Shown: positions 25,991-35,704, counted from the first letter of the stretch. The stretch is 64,000 nt of DNA from Methanoregula sp. PtaU1.Bin051 (GCA_002067895.1 MVRE01000022.1:18204-82203); one strand, 5' to 3'. Program-made: numbers and translations. Notes: generated by a model not told the origin, from the sequence alone.

Positions 25991-26632
25991 ATGACACCCG
26001 GGTCCCCTAGAACGCCTTATCATGAACTTACTGCACGCCTTGACTCCTGCAACGTCCCGCCACAGCTCAAAGACCAGATACTAAAGTGCGCGCAGTTCCA
26101 TACCTCCCCCGCACCGGGTGTGCTCATCGGCGCATTCATGGTCGACTATGCGATGGAACTGCTGGGCTTAACGGCCGATGAGAAGCTCTTCGGCGTCTGC
26201 GAGACCCCCAAATGCCTGCCGGATGCCCTCCAGGTGATCGCGCGGTGCACCACGGGTAACAACCGGTTAAAAGTCGTCCCTATCGGGAAATTCGCGATAA
26301 CCCTGAATGCCGCAACGAACGGCTTCACGGCTGACGCCATCCGGGTGTATGTCGATCTAAAAAAGTTGAAAAAATTCCCGATCATCGACATGTGGTATGC
26401 CAACAGCCCGGACTATGACAAGAAAACCATGGACGGAAAACTCCAGACCGAAATTTTCCGTGCGGGCCGGAAGATACTCTCGTCAGAACGGGTCCGTATC
26501 AGGGTTGCCGGCAAACGGAAATGGAAACCGGTGACCTGTCCCGGCTGCGGCGAGACTGTCCCCGACTACCTGATCGAGGGGGACCACTGCGGGGCATGCG
26601 GCTCCATGAAATATTACGAGACTATCGGCTAA
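25991..26632 (+). CDS. FmdE-like protein with C-terminal zinc ribbon
   Basis: 213 residues. Residues ~25-165 match the FmdE family (named for formylmethanofuran dehydrogenase subunit E; role unclear): PGVLIGAFMVDYAMELLG, then VCETPKCLPDALQVI and GNNRLKVVPIGKFAITLN. The canonical FHGHxCPG start of the domain reads FHTSPAPG, so its usual metal-binding His and Cys are missing. Residues 180-208 carry CPGCGE and CGACGS, a zinc ribbon. It sits between two fdh operons on the opposite strand to both. A scaffold or metal-related role in formate enzymes is inference. Confidence 0.7.
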   Translation: MTPGSPRTPYHELTARLDSCNVPPQLKDQILKCAQFHTSPAPGVLIGAFMVDYAMELLGLTADEKLFGVCETPKCLPDALQVIARCTTGNNRLKVVPIGKFAITLNAATNGFTADAIRVYVDLKKLKKFPIIDMWYANSPDYDKKTMDGKLQTEIFRAGRKILSSERVRIRVAGKRKWKPVTCPGCGETVPDYLIEGDHCGACGSMKYYETIG

Positions 26633-26845
26633 TAACTCCGCCAACTGCCGGGCACCTGCTCTTGTAGTGAGGGATCTTTTCCGGACTTTCATTTCCGGCC
26701 TTGTCTGATTAAAAGAGGCTGTTGAACGTACCGGAAAGAGAGGTGATGATACGTATTTTGCAGCATCACCGGTTTCTTCCGAAATTTTCTCTGAGACTTT
26801 TTAATTCCTGAAAATGATCCCTTTTCGCCTGTCACACAAAAAAAA

Positions 26846-27997
26846 TTAATTTGAATAGGCTGACTTCCCGAGCTTCGGCTCGTACCACTTGTCTGCCTCC
26901 GTGCGGATCGCATGGCTGAAAAGCGCAAGCGGGATCTCGCACGGACAGCATTCCTCGCACTGCCCGCAGTTGATGCAGGAGTCGGAGATGTGCGCGAACC
27001 GGCGCAGGTGGAACATCGGATCGGCCGGGATGAACCCGGGGCGAACCATCAGGACGGGCTGGTCGTACTTGTCTTTCCGTTCTACACAGACCGGGCAATG
27101 CGCGATGCAAGCCCCGCACTTCATGCAGCGGCCGGTCTCCTTTGCAATCGTCTCCCAGAGATTGGATCTGAGGGCCTCAAAGTCGCGCTTCCGCCACTTG
27201 TCGCCGAGCTTGAACATCGCGTTCTCAACCTTGGCACGGGTCTCGATACCCTTGGGGTTTGCCGGCTCCGTAGTAAGTTTCTTTGCCTTGACTGCCCCGT
27301 CGAGGAGTTTTGCACCCTTGTCGGAACAGACCTCTACGAAGGTGGCTTTTCCGGCCTTGTCGCCGATAACGCCCCAGTTCCCGCAGGCAAGGTCTGCCTG
27401 CCGGGGGACCTTCACCTTGCAGCGGCGGCAATTGGATCGCCGCCCGTAGCCGGCATCCTCGAGCTCGTCCATGGAGATGCCCTTGTGGCCTCCCTCGAAC
27501 TCGATGATGAACTGGCCCTTGTCGATCTCTTCCTTTACAACCTTGTCCGGGTCGACGCCGAACTTCTCCTTGATCATCCGCCGCGCGGCAACCGGGCTGA
27601 CTGAACCACCGCAATTGACGCCGACCATGACAATGTCGTCGAGGTTGACGAGCTTGCGCTTTGCAAGCTCAAGCATGCCCATCATGTCACAGCCCTTGAC
27701 AACCATCCCCAGCTTCTTTCCGGCCATCTTGGGGACGTACTCCATCACCAGCTTGGACAGCAGGAGCGTCCCGCAATGGAGCGATCCGGCGCAGGCATCA
27801 AGATCCTTGGGGTTCGTGACGAGGACCGGTACCGCATCGTAAAGATCAAAACCGCGCGTTACGGCTAGCACGGCATCAACGGTCTTACTCTCGAGCGCAT
27901 ACTTCAGGAGCTCGGTGACCGCACCGCCGCATTCCGCCTTCTTTGCAAGGGCGGAATCATTGGTCCATGCGTAGAGCATATCGCCTTTCTTCGCCAT
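26846..27997 (-). CDS. fdhB: F420-dependent formate dehydrogenase beta subunit, copy 2
   Basis: A 383-residue FdhB, about 35 residues shorter at the C terminus than copy 1. It keeps the F420-domain blocks (CGGAVTELLKYAL, VKGCDMMG, GVNCGGSVSP, RRSNCRRCKVKVP) and two iron-sulfur motifs CMKCGACIAHCPVC and CINCGQCEECCPCE. Its ATG at 27997 follows the fdhA copy 2 stop without a gap. Very close to copy 1 in the middle section, pointing to duplication. The gene looks intact although its fdhA partner is broken. Confidence 0.93.
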   Translation of the reverse strand: MAKKGDMLYAWTNDSALAKKAECGGAVTELLKYALESKTVDAVLAVTRGFDLYDAVPVLVTNPKDLDACAGSLHCGTLLLSKLVMEYVPKMAGKKLGMVVKGCDMMGMLELAKRKLVNLDDIVMVGVNCGGSVSPVAARRMIKEKFGVDPDKVVKEEIDKGQFIIEFEGGHKGISMDELEDAGYGRRSNCRRCKVKVPRQADLACGNWGVIGDKAGKATFVEVCSDKGAKLLDGAVKAKKLTTEPANPKGIETRAKVENAMFKLGDKWRKRDFEALRSNLWETIAKETGRCMKCGACIAHCPVCVERKDKYDQPVLMVRPGFIPADPMFHLRRFAHISDSCINCGQCEECCPCEIPLALFSHAIRTEADKWYEPKLGKSAYSN

Positions 27998-30056
27998 TTA
28001 CGCCACCTTCTCTACCTTGACAGCAGCATGCTTCAGCTCCGGCATCTTGGAGAGCGGGTCGAGGGCCGTGTTGGTGAGGTTGTTCACACCGTCCTTGAAG
28101 TGCATGGCCATGTACATCACCTTCGGGGCAACATCATCGGATATACGTGCCTTTGTAATGGTCTCCCCACGCCGGCTCGTGATCTTGACCTTGTCGCCCT
28201 CCTTGATCCCCATCTGCTTTGCATCGATGGTGTTCATCTGGACATAGGACTCTGGAACCTCATAATGCAGTTGTGCGGCACGGTCGGTCTGAGTCCTCGT
28301 GTGGTAGTGGAAGATCAGGCGCCCGGTCATCATGGTGAACGGATACTCTGCATCAGCCACTTCCGCCGGCGGACGGTACTCGAGGCCGAACATGGTGCCC
28401 TTGCCATCGGCAGCGGAGAACTTACCGATATGGAGGATCGGCGTCCCCGGGTGCTCAACGGTCGGGCACGGCCAGTGGACGGACTCGGGCTTCCCCAGCT
28501 TCTCATACGTGCACCCGAACATGTTCGGGGTGCACGCCCGCATGTCGTCCCAGACGTCGTTCGCATTCTTCCAGTCAAAGCCTTTAAGGCCCATCTTCTT
28601 GGCAATAAGGGCGATGATCTCCCAGTCAAGCTTCGACTCGCCGGGACCGTCAACGGCTTTCCGTACGCGGTTGATGCGCCGCTCGCCGCTCGTGAATGTG
28701 CCGTCCTTTTCGGCGAAACAGGTGCCAGGCAGAACAACATCTGCATAGTCGCAGCTCTCGTTCCAGAAGATATCCTGCATGACGCAGAAGTCGAGCTTGT
28801 CCAGCTGCCGCTTGACATGATTCGAGTCGGGGTAGGAAACGACCGGGTTCAGCCCCATGAAGTACATCGCCTTGATGGGGTTGCCGGCTTCATTGATCTG
28901 CTCGGTCAGTGTCGAGCCGTACCAGTCAGGCAGGGAACCCACCGGCATACCCCATGCCTTCTCCATCTTTGCACGGTTCTCGGGAACCGAACAGGCCTGG
29001 TAGCCTGAGTAGACGTTCGGGTACGCACCCATATCGCAGGCGCCCTGCACGTTGTTCTGGCCACGGAGCGGATTTACCCCCACGCCCGGGCGTCCGACGT
29101 TACCGGTCAACAGGGCGAGATTGCCCATCGAGCGGACGTTGTCGGTGCCGGTGGTCAGCTCGGTGATGCCGAGGCAGTAGATGATGACCGCGTTCTTCGC
29201 CCGTGCATACGTGCGGGCGAACCTCTTGACCGTCTCGAGCGGGACGCCGTGGATCTCCTGGCAGTCGGCATACTTCTCAACGGTCTTTTTCAGGTCATCG
29301 AAGCCCTTCGTGCGCTCGTTGATGAATGCCGTGTTCTGGAGACCTTCCTTGATGATCCAGTACATGATGGAGTTCGCGAGCGCGATATGGGTCGATGGGG
29401 TGAACCGGATCCACTCGTCCGCGAGCCGTGCCGATGTGCTGAACCGCGGGTCGAGAACAATGATCGGGATCCCCTTCTTTTTCGCCTGCATGATGCGGCG
29501 CCCGGCAAGCGGGTGCGCTTCGACAGCATTGCTGCCCCACATCACGATCAGGTCGGAGTTCAGGACATCCTCGAACGGGTTGGTCGCCGCGCCGGATCCG
29601 AAGGAGAGAGAGACCTGCAACCGACGGGCCATGGCAGATGCGGGCGCAGTTGTCGACATTATTGGTCTTGAATCCCACGCGCGCAAACTTCTGGAGGGCG
29701 TAACAGTCCTCATTCACCGTACGGCAGGAGGTCTGGAAACCGAGGGCCTTGGGGCCGTTCTTGTCAGAGATCTCCTTGAACTTCTTTGCAATCAGTTCGA
29801 TCGCTTCGTCCCATGAAGCGTCTACGAACTTTCCGCCCTTCTTGATCTTCGGCTTCGTCAGCCGGTCAGGGCTGTGGACATGCTCCCAGCAGGTCATCCC
29901 TTTGGGACAGAGCTTGCCCTCATTGATCGGGCTTCGCTTGTTGGGTTCGACACCAACGACTTTTCCCTCATTGACTACGAGGTTTAATCCACAACCGATA
30001 CCGCAATACGGGCAGGTCGTTGGAACATACGTTAACGTACTTTTCAAATCACTCAT
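27998..30056 (-). pseudogene. fdhA: fdhA copy 2, split by a 2-bp frameshift in a GA/CT repeat
   Basis: Read in two frames, the region covers a full FdhA. From ATG 30056 the first frame encodes the [4Fe-4S] cysteines and the catalytic ARICHGPS, then goes out of frame after GLSL. The second frame picks up at SLSFGSGAATN and runs intact to the TAA at 27998. Compared with fdhA copy 1 at the same place, the coding strand has one CT fewer in a run of CT dinucleotides (plus strand GA repeat 29604-29613). A slip during replication or a sequencing error would explain it. Without correction no full-length FdhA2 can be made. Confidence 0.85.
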
Positions 30057-30142
30057 CGCCTATCACCATACCTGCACAGACATGGCCACGTGATACCTGC
30101 CTGTGTTAGTGTTGTGTTCACATACCTCTGATTGAATTGCCT

Positions 30143-30166
30143 GCAAAATTGGTTAATCAATTTTGC
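30143..30166 (-). promoter_or_regulatory. 9-bp inverted repeat upstream of fdhA copy 2
   Basis: GCAAAATTG (30143-30151) and CAATTTTGC (30158-30166) are perfect arms with a six-base spacer, 87 bases upstream of the copy 2 ATG on the minus strand. The stretch 30057-30392 holds no gene. It is the strongest operator-like element in the window and differs from the repeat at copy 1, so the two operons may be differently regulated. Confidence 0.5.
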
Positions 30167-30392
30167 TTGATCTTTCCGTATTGTTAAGAATCGGCTTAAA
30201 GGTTATGAATTGAATTTTAATGGAAAAATGATTAGAGGGCACCAGAATCAGGCTGAATAATTCAGGTGTAAACATGCCCCCTGCTGAAGAGTCGCGATAC
30301 CGGAATGTAACAATGTTCTGTTTCATCCGGATTAAATCGGTAGAATGGGTGTTGTATCAAAACGATGAATGATGCAGAAAAAAATGTCAGGT

Positions 30393-30815
30393 TCAGGTTG
30401 CAACAGCTTTTTTCGAAGAGTCATCGGTTTTCCGAATCGGTCTCTTCAGCCACACAAGGGCATCGCCATCATAGGCAAACGATCGCATTGTATTGACGAT
30501 TACCCCCCCGGGGAGTGACGAAGTGTCTGTATTTGCCGGAACGATAAGTGAATAACTGAACCGCGAAGGCATTCCGTCAGAACTGCTTTCAGCCTTTTGC
30601 AATGCTGCGAGCAGCTCAGGATTTACCTCTTTTGCAAATGTCACGCCCACTTTTACGATTTCACGCCGGGATTGATTGAACCGTTCGAGCCGGAAAACCG
30701 TATCATAATTGTTCGCCTGATTGCGGGAGGTTACTGTCCACCCGTCAGAATTGGAATAAATACGCTTTATCTCCTGTGCAGCAAAATCATGCATGATATC
30801 CGTGCTTGCGCCCAT
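30393..30815 (-). CDS. Hypothetical protein, 140 aa
   Basis: A soluble protein with an N-terminal helix (MHDFAAQEIKRIYSN) then strands and turns (VFRLERF, EIVKVGVTFAKE). The pattern resembles small restriction-endonuclease-like or sensor folds, but no catalytic motif can be assigned. ATG 30815 or the ATG at 30794 could be the start; neither has a clear ribosome site. Unrelated to its neighbours so far as can be seen. Confidence 0.55.
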   Translation of the reverse strand: MGASTDIMHDFAAQEIKRIYSNSDGWTVTSRNQANNYDTVFRLERFNQSRREIVKVGVTFAKEVNPELLAALQKAESSSDGMPSRFSYSLIVPANTDTSSLPGGVIVNTMRSFAYDGDALVWLKRPIRKTDDSSKKAVAT

Positions 30816-31308
30816 AGCTGATCATGTATGTTCCACAGTTGCGAGATAAAAATACTGTGTTTTATTCTTTGAGCGGGTTCTCCATGGTTCCTACCCTGTC
30901 AGCGCCTGCTGCAACTTATATTTCTGTGCCGGGGCCCGTATTTTTCCTAAGCATCCTGTCCCGCCCGTCCGGCAGCATCGATTAATGTCTTATGGTTGAC
31001 AAAATGTTTTTATTAATAAGATTGTACATACTGTTTGCCCGAAAAGGGCTGATCAGGTCGGGTCTCCGGGGAATTCAAGGAACCTCGAACAATTCCCGTT
31101 CAATTACGCCATTGACATGGAGACCCCAACCTTTCCTGACTGTTTTACTTGGATTCGGCATCCAGGTAATTATCGAAAACTTCCGGCACCAGTCGCACAA
31201 CATCCTCCGGATCGGGATGTTAAGGGAAGGGGATAAAACAGCAGGACCGGATACGACAGCGGATTATCTTTAAACCATCATCTCCCATACTCTGATGAGC
31301 ATCTTTTT

Positions 31309-31656
31309 ATGGCGGCCCTGTCGATTGACGTTCTCTTCGATGCTGCAATCAGGATCCAGCTTACGGAAAAAACGATCACTCTCACCTTTTCCGAAAATAT
31401 GATCAGGATAAAATTCCCGACAACCCGCAGGCTCGCCGACTTCCTCGAAGTGCCCCATTATTACGTTCTCCCTTACTTTGCGATGATGGAACAGGAGGAG
31501 CTGGTGACCCGGGCGGAGAGGGTCGGGATCCTGACGACAGAGAAGGGAAGCCAGAGGATGATCGGGCTGATGAAAACGAGATACTATGAAGAGACAAAGG
31601 ATCTTCTGGGGAAAACCATTTTCGAAGTACTGTTGAAAAAGTACGGTCCTGCATAA
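31309..31656 (+). CDS. Winged-helix-type protein upstream of the tungstate transporter
   Basis: 115 residues. A helix-turn-helix is plausible at ~40-70 (TRRLADFLEVPHYYVLPYFAMM) followed by a wing (LVTRAERVGILTTEKG). It lies just upstream, same direction, of the TupA-WtpA gene, so a role as its regulator is possible but unproven. The 490 bases before it (30816-31308) show only one weak ORF and no clear signal. Confidence 0.6.
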   Translation: MAALSIDVLFDAAIRIQLTEKTITLTFSENMIRIKFPTTRRLADFLEVPHYYVLPYFAMMEQEELVTRAERVGILTTEKGSQRMIGLMKTRYYEETKDLLGKTIFEVLLKKYGPA

Positions 31657-31746
31657 CACCGCTGAGCTGAGTCTCTATTTTAACTTCTGATATACCACCT
31701 GCTTATCAATTGATTAACTGATTTCAGTGAACAACACAAAAAGGGA

Positions 31747-31760
31747 AATAATATTTATTA
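31747..31760 (+). promoter_or_regulatory. Promoter TATA element of the tup operon
   Basis: AAATAATATTTATT lies ~40-50 bases before the chosen start codon at 31799, the usual distance for an archaeal TATA box with a short leader. Confidence 0.4.
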
Positions 31761-31798
31761 AAAAACCAATCTGGTTGCTTGCACAAGGACTGATGAAT

Positions 31799-33682
31799 AT
31801 GAGAGGTTCCTTAAAGCACTTCATGATCCTGCTCTGCATGCTCCTCATCGGAGGGGTTTTCATTGCAGGCTGTACGACTGCACCGACCACACCGGCTGCA
31901 ACACCCGCGGCAGCTGCACCGTCGACGCTCACCATTGCGACCACCACAAGCCTGTACGACACCGGGCTCCTGAACTACCTCGAGCCGATCTTCGAGAAAC
32001 AGTATAACGTCGATCTCAAGATCACCTCGCAGGGCACCGGCAAGGCCATCGAGATCGCAAAGAAAGGGGACGCGGATATCCTGCTCGTCCACTCGCCAAC
32101 GCAGGAAGCGACATTCCTTGAGGAGGGGTACGGCCTGAACCGCCGCACGTTCGCTTACAATTACTTCAAGATTGTCGGCCCGGCCAGTGATCCCGCAGGC
32201 ATCAGGGGCAAGACCCCCGAAGAGGCATTCAAGGCGATCCTGACCCAGGGCAAGGCCGGGAACGGTGCAATAATGTTTGTCTCCCGTGGTGACGCATCAG
32301 GTACACATACATCCGAGCAGGGCATCTGGAAGAAAGCCGGTTATGATTATGCCAAGGACGTCCAGAAATCCGGCAACTGGTACATCGAGGCAGGCAAGGG
32401 CATGGGCGAGACCCTCCAGATGGCAAGCGAGAAGGGGGCCTATACCTACACCGATGAGGGCACGTTCCTTGCATACCAGGGGAAACTGAGCCTCGTGCCG
32501 ATCGTTGAGGAGGGCGCAAGCCTGATGAACATCTACAGTGTCATGACGGTCTACCCGGCAAACCCGCAGGTGGACAAGATCGCCATGTCGAATAATTTTG
32601 TCAACTGGCTCATCTCCCCTGACACCATGAATAACATCGGCAATTTCGGCAAGGACAAGTATGGGAAGGGACTGTTCACACCGATGACTACCGGCATTCC
32701 AAAAGGCGTGACCGCCGACTTCACGACGCCTGCCACGGCTACAAAGCCGCTCAAGGTTTACCATGCGGGAAGCCTCCAGAGCTCGCTTTCCAAGCTGGAA
32801 AAGACATTTGAAAAAGCGCATCCGGATATCGATGTCCAGCTCTTCTCCGGAGGAAGCGGGGCAATCGTTGACAAGGTGACCAAGCAGAACCAGAAGGCAG
32901 ACGTGCTGGCAAGCGCGGACTACTCGCTCATTCCCAAGTACATGGTTCCGAACAACGCCACCTTCTATATCGACTTTGCCAAGAACAGCATCGTGCTCTG
33001 CTACACTGACGCAAGCAAGTATTCCGGCGAGGTCACCGCCGATAACTGGTACAAGATCCTGGGAAGAGCCGATGTCAGGTTCGCGATCAGCGACCCCAAG
33101 ACCGATCCGGCAGGGTACCGCTCATTGATGACGATCGGGCTTGCCGAAAAGAAGTATAACGACGCAACCATCTTCAACTCCCTCCTTGCATCCAACAGCA
33201 GGATAACAAAGACGGTAAAAGACGGCGTCTGGACGATCGATGTGACCAATACCTCACCGGATGCAAAGAAACTGACCATCACCGCAACAGGACCTGATAT
33301 CGCCCCGCTGCTCAAGGACGGAAAGACGGATTATGCCTTCGAGTACAGCAGCGTTGCAGCCCAGAGCGGCCTGAAGTTCATCGCGCTCCCGACTGATATC
33401 GATCTCTCCGATCCTGAAAAGACTGCCCAGTACCAGACCATGCAGGTAAAACGCCCCTCCGGATCGACAACAGTCACCGAGACGGGTACGCCGATCGTCT
33501 ATGCAGTGACAGTACCTGTCAGCGCGAGGTTCCCGGATCTGGGATACGAGTTCGTTAAACTCCTCGTAGGGAGCGATGGCCAGGCGGTGCTCAATGCAGA
33601 TGGTCAGACCCCGATCGTACCGGCAGAGGCGTTCGGCAGCGTGCCGGGTGCACTCAAACCGGCGGTCACCGTCAAGGGTTAA
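31799..33682 (+). CDS. Tandem TupA-WtpA oxyanion-binding lipoprotein fusion
   Basis: About 627 residues with a signal peptide ending in FIAGC. Two different binding domains follow. The first (~residues 40-310 of the mature chain) is TupA-like: TIATTTSLYDTGLL, GTGKAIEIAKKGDADILLVH, FVSRGDASGTH and YTYTDEGTFLAYQ. The second (~320-620) is WtpA/ModA-like: VYHAGSLQSSLSKLEKTF, KADVLASADYSLIP, FAISDPKTDPAGYRS and DYAFEYSSVAAQSG. Separate genes elsewhere; here fused in one chain with tupB and tupC following. Start at ATG 31799 gives AAGGA spacing of nine; ATG 31793 and the frame to 31727 are alternatives. Confidence 0.9.
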   Translation: MRGSLKHFMILLCMLLIGGVFIAGCTTAPTTPAATPAAAAPSTLTIATTTSLYDTGLLNYLEPIFEKQYNVDLKITSQGTGKAIEIAKKGDADILLVHSPTQEATFLEEGYGLNRRTFAYNYFKIVGPASDPAGIRGKTPEEAFKAILTQGKAGNGAIMFVSRGDASGTHTSEQGIWKKAGYDYAKDVQKSGNWYIEAGKGMGETLQMASEKGAYTYTDEGTFLAYQGKLSLVPIVEEGASLMNIYSVMTVYPANPQVDKIAMSNNFVNWLISPDTMNNIGNFGKDKYGKGLFTPMTTGIPKGVTADFTTPATATKPLKVYHAGSLQSSLSKLEKTFEKAHPDIDVQLFSGGSGAIVDKVTKQNQKADVLASADYSLIPKYMVPNNATFYIDFAKNSIVLCYTDASKYSGEVTADNWYKILGRADVRFAISDPKTDPAGYRSLMTIGLAEKKYNDATIFNSLLASNSRITKTVKDGVWTIDVTNTSPDAKKLTITATGPDIAPLLKDGKTDYAFEYSSVAAQSGLKFIALPTDIDLSDPEKTAQYQTMQVKRPSGSTTVTETGTPIVYAVTVPVSARFPDLGYEFVKLLVGSDGQAVLNADGQTPIVPAEAFGSVPGALKPAVTVKG

Positions 33683-33823
33683 ACGATAGCAACAACGGGA
33701 CGCCAATTGGGAAGGGGGCTGATATCCGGCACGTGCGGCTGATCTGCACCGGTGCCGGACCGGCACAACCTTCTCTTTTAATCTATTCTTACTTTCAACA
33801 TAACAACAGAAGAGGTGACGGCA

Positions 33824-34552
33824 TTGCAGGAGATCATCGACGGGGTTGTCCAGGCTTTCAACCTGATCATCACGCTCAATCCCGAAGTGTTTGAGATTGC
33901 GGCCCTTTCCCTGTACATTTCGCTTTCGGCAACCATCCTTGCCGCACTGATATCAATCCCGCTTGCCGGTCTGATCCATTTCCGTGAATTCCGCGGCAAG
34001 AAGACCTTAATCATCATCATCCAGACCTTCTATTCCGTACCGACCGTGGTCGTGGGCCTCGTGATCTACCTCATGATCTCACGGTCCGGCCCGCTCGGGT
34101 TCTTCGGCCTGCTTTTCACACCTGAGGGGATGATCCTTGGCCAGACGGTGCTCATCATGCCGATCATGATGGGGCTTGTCATCTCCGCTCTTGGCGGGGT
34201 GGGGAGGGATATCCGTGACATGCTTGTATCTCTCGGAGCCACGGAGTTCCAGGGCATCCTTGAGATCGTCAGGGAGGCACGGTACGCGATCCTGAGTGCG
34301 GTCGTCCTCGGGTTCGGCCGGGCGATCTCCGAGGTCGGCGTGGCCATGATGATTGGCGGCAATATCAGAGGTTCGACTCGTATCCTGACAACATCTATCG
34401 CGCTGGAGACCGGCATGGGGAACTTCGGGTTCTCCATTGCGCTTGGCATCATACTGCTCGGAATCGCGCTCATAGTTGTCGTCATCTTAAACATCATAAC
34501 ATCCGGCCTTTCCCAGGAACAGCTGCAGGCGCTGGGAGGACAGCACTCATGA
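33824..34552 (+). CDS. tupB: Tungstate ABC transporter permease TupB
   Basis: A 242-residue permease with five to six helices and the conserved EAA-type loop (LGATEFQGILEIVREARYAI) followed by GRAISEVGVAMMIGGNI, the TupB signature. TTG 33824 with GAGGTGA upstream is favoured; a GTG at 33815 is the alternative. Shares ATGA overlap with tupC. Confidence 0.9.
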   Translation: MQEIIDGVVQAFNLIITLNPEVFEIAALSLYISLSATILAALISIPLAGLIHFREFRGKKTLIIIIQTFYSVPTVVVGLVIYLMISRSGPLGFFGLLFTPEGMILGQTVLIMPIMMGLVISALGGVGRDIRDMLVSLGATEFQGILEIVREARYAILSAVVLGFGRAISEVGVAMMIGGNIRGSTRILTTSIALETGMGNFGFSIALGIILLGIALIVVVILNIITSGLSQEQLQALGGQHS

Positions 34553-35634
34553 TCCGGATCACCAATCTTTCACGCCGTGCCGGCAACCGGACGATCCTGG
34601 ATTCGGTCAACCTTGAGATCCGCCGCGGCGAGATCTTCACATTAATCGGCCCGTCCGGCAGCGGCAAGACGACTCTGCTGCGCTTACTCGACCTGCTGGA
34701 CAAGCCGACGGGCGGTTCGATCGTTCTCGATGGCGTGGCAACGGACGGCTCCAAAGCTGCAGAGCTTGCGGCCCGGCGTAAAATGGCCATGGTCTTCCAG
34801 AAACCAACCGTACTGAATACAACAGTTGCACAGAACATCGCAGTCGGGCTCAGGTTCAGGGGCGAGAGAGGATCCGGGATCAGCGATCAGGTGCAGTCCG
34901 TGCTCGATCTGGTCGGGCTTTCCGGGTTTGCCGACCGGAAAGCGGTCACCCTCTCCGGGGGCGAGATGCAGAGGATCGCGATAGCACGGGCTATCATCAC
35001 AAAGCCGGAAGTCCTGCTCCTTGACGAACCTACCGCAAACCTTGATCCTGAAAATGCCGCCATGATCGAGGACCTGATCCTGCAAATCAACAAGACGTTT
35101 GATACAACTATCGTGCTTTCCACCCACGACATGATCCAGGGGCAGCGCCTCGCACACCGCATCGGGGTGATTATGGATGGGAGGCTCGTCCAGGCCGGGG
35201 AAATTCCGGATATCTTCTTTCACCCCGTCAACCGTACGGTAGCGTCCTTTGTCGGGATTGAGCCGATCCGGGGCGGGATCGTTGAGAGGAACGAGGAGGG
35301 TCTTGGTACGATCAAGGCGGGAAACCTGCGAATCCAGGCTGTCACGAACAAACCTCAGGGATCGAAGGTGACGCTCTGCATCCGTCCAGAGGATGTAACG
35401 CTGAACAAGCCGGATGAACCCTGCCCTTCCGGAAGTGCCCGGAACTGCCTGCAGGGAACCGTCACCCGCCTTATCCCTCTCGGGCCGTTTACGAGGGTTT
35501 ATCTCGACTGCGATGGCATTGTGGTTGCAGCGCTGGTAACCCGGAAATCTGAAGAGGAACTCGGAATTGAAAAAGGGAGCCGGCTTGCAGCACACATCAA
35601 GGCAACAGCCATCCATGTCATCCCTGACAAGTAG
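34549..35634 (+). CDS. tupC: Tungstate ABC transporter ATPase TupC, with C-terminal TOBE domain
   Basis: 361 residues. Walker A GPSGSGKTT (34-42), Q-loop MVFQKP, signature LSGGE (135-139), Walker B LLLDEP (156-161) and switch STHD are intact. Residues ~240-360 form a regulatory TOBE-type domain (VTLCIRPEDVTLNK, GTVTRLIPLGPFTRVYLDC), as in oxyanion-regulated ABC ATPases; ModC in this window lacks it. Translationally coupled to tupB. Confidence 0.92.
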   Translation: MIRITNLSRRAGNRTILDSVNLEIRRGEIFTLIGPSGSGKTTLLRLLDLLDKPTGGSIVLDGVATDGSKAAELAARRKMAMVFQKPTVLNTTVAQNIAVGLRFRGERGSGISDQVQSVLDLVGLSGFADRKAVTLSGGEMQRIAIARAIITKPEVLLLDEPTANLDPENAAMIEDLILQINKTFDTTIVLSTHDMIQGQRLAHRIGVIMDGRLVQAGEIPDIFFHPVNRTVASFVGIEPIRGGIVERNEEGLGTIKAGNLRIQAVTNKPQGSKVTLCIRPEDVTLNKPDEPCPSGSARNCLQGTVTRLIPLGPFTRVYLDCDGIVVAALVTRKSEEELGIEKGSRLAAHIKATAIHVIPDK

Positions 35635-35704
35635 TGGATTACAACGCTATGCCCTTCAATATCTTTATCTGTTTTCCCCCCGCACGTTCCATTGAGGCTC
35701 CCAT

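Noticed and set aside
22991..30056. Selenocysteine formate dehydrogenase
   Set aside because: Both FdhA copies have a TGC cysteine codon in the ARICHGPS motif; the TGA that appears elsewhere is not at the active site.
30992..31273. 93-residue plus-strand ORF
   Set aside because: No ribosome site, no domain and unusual composition; left as intergenic.
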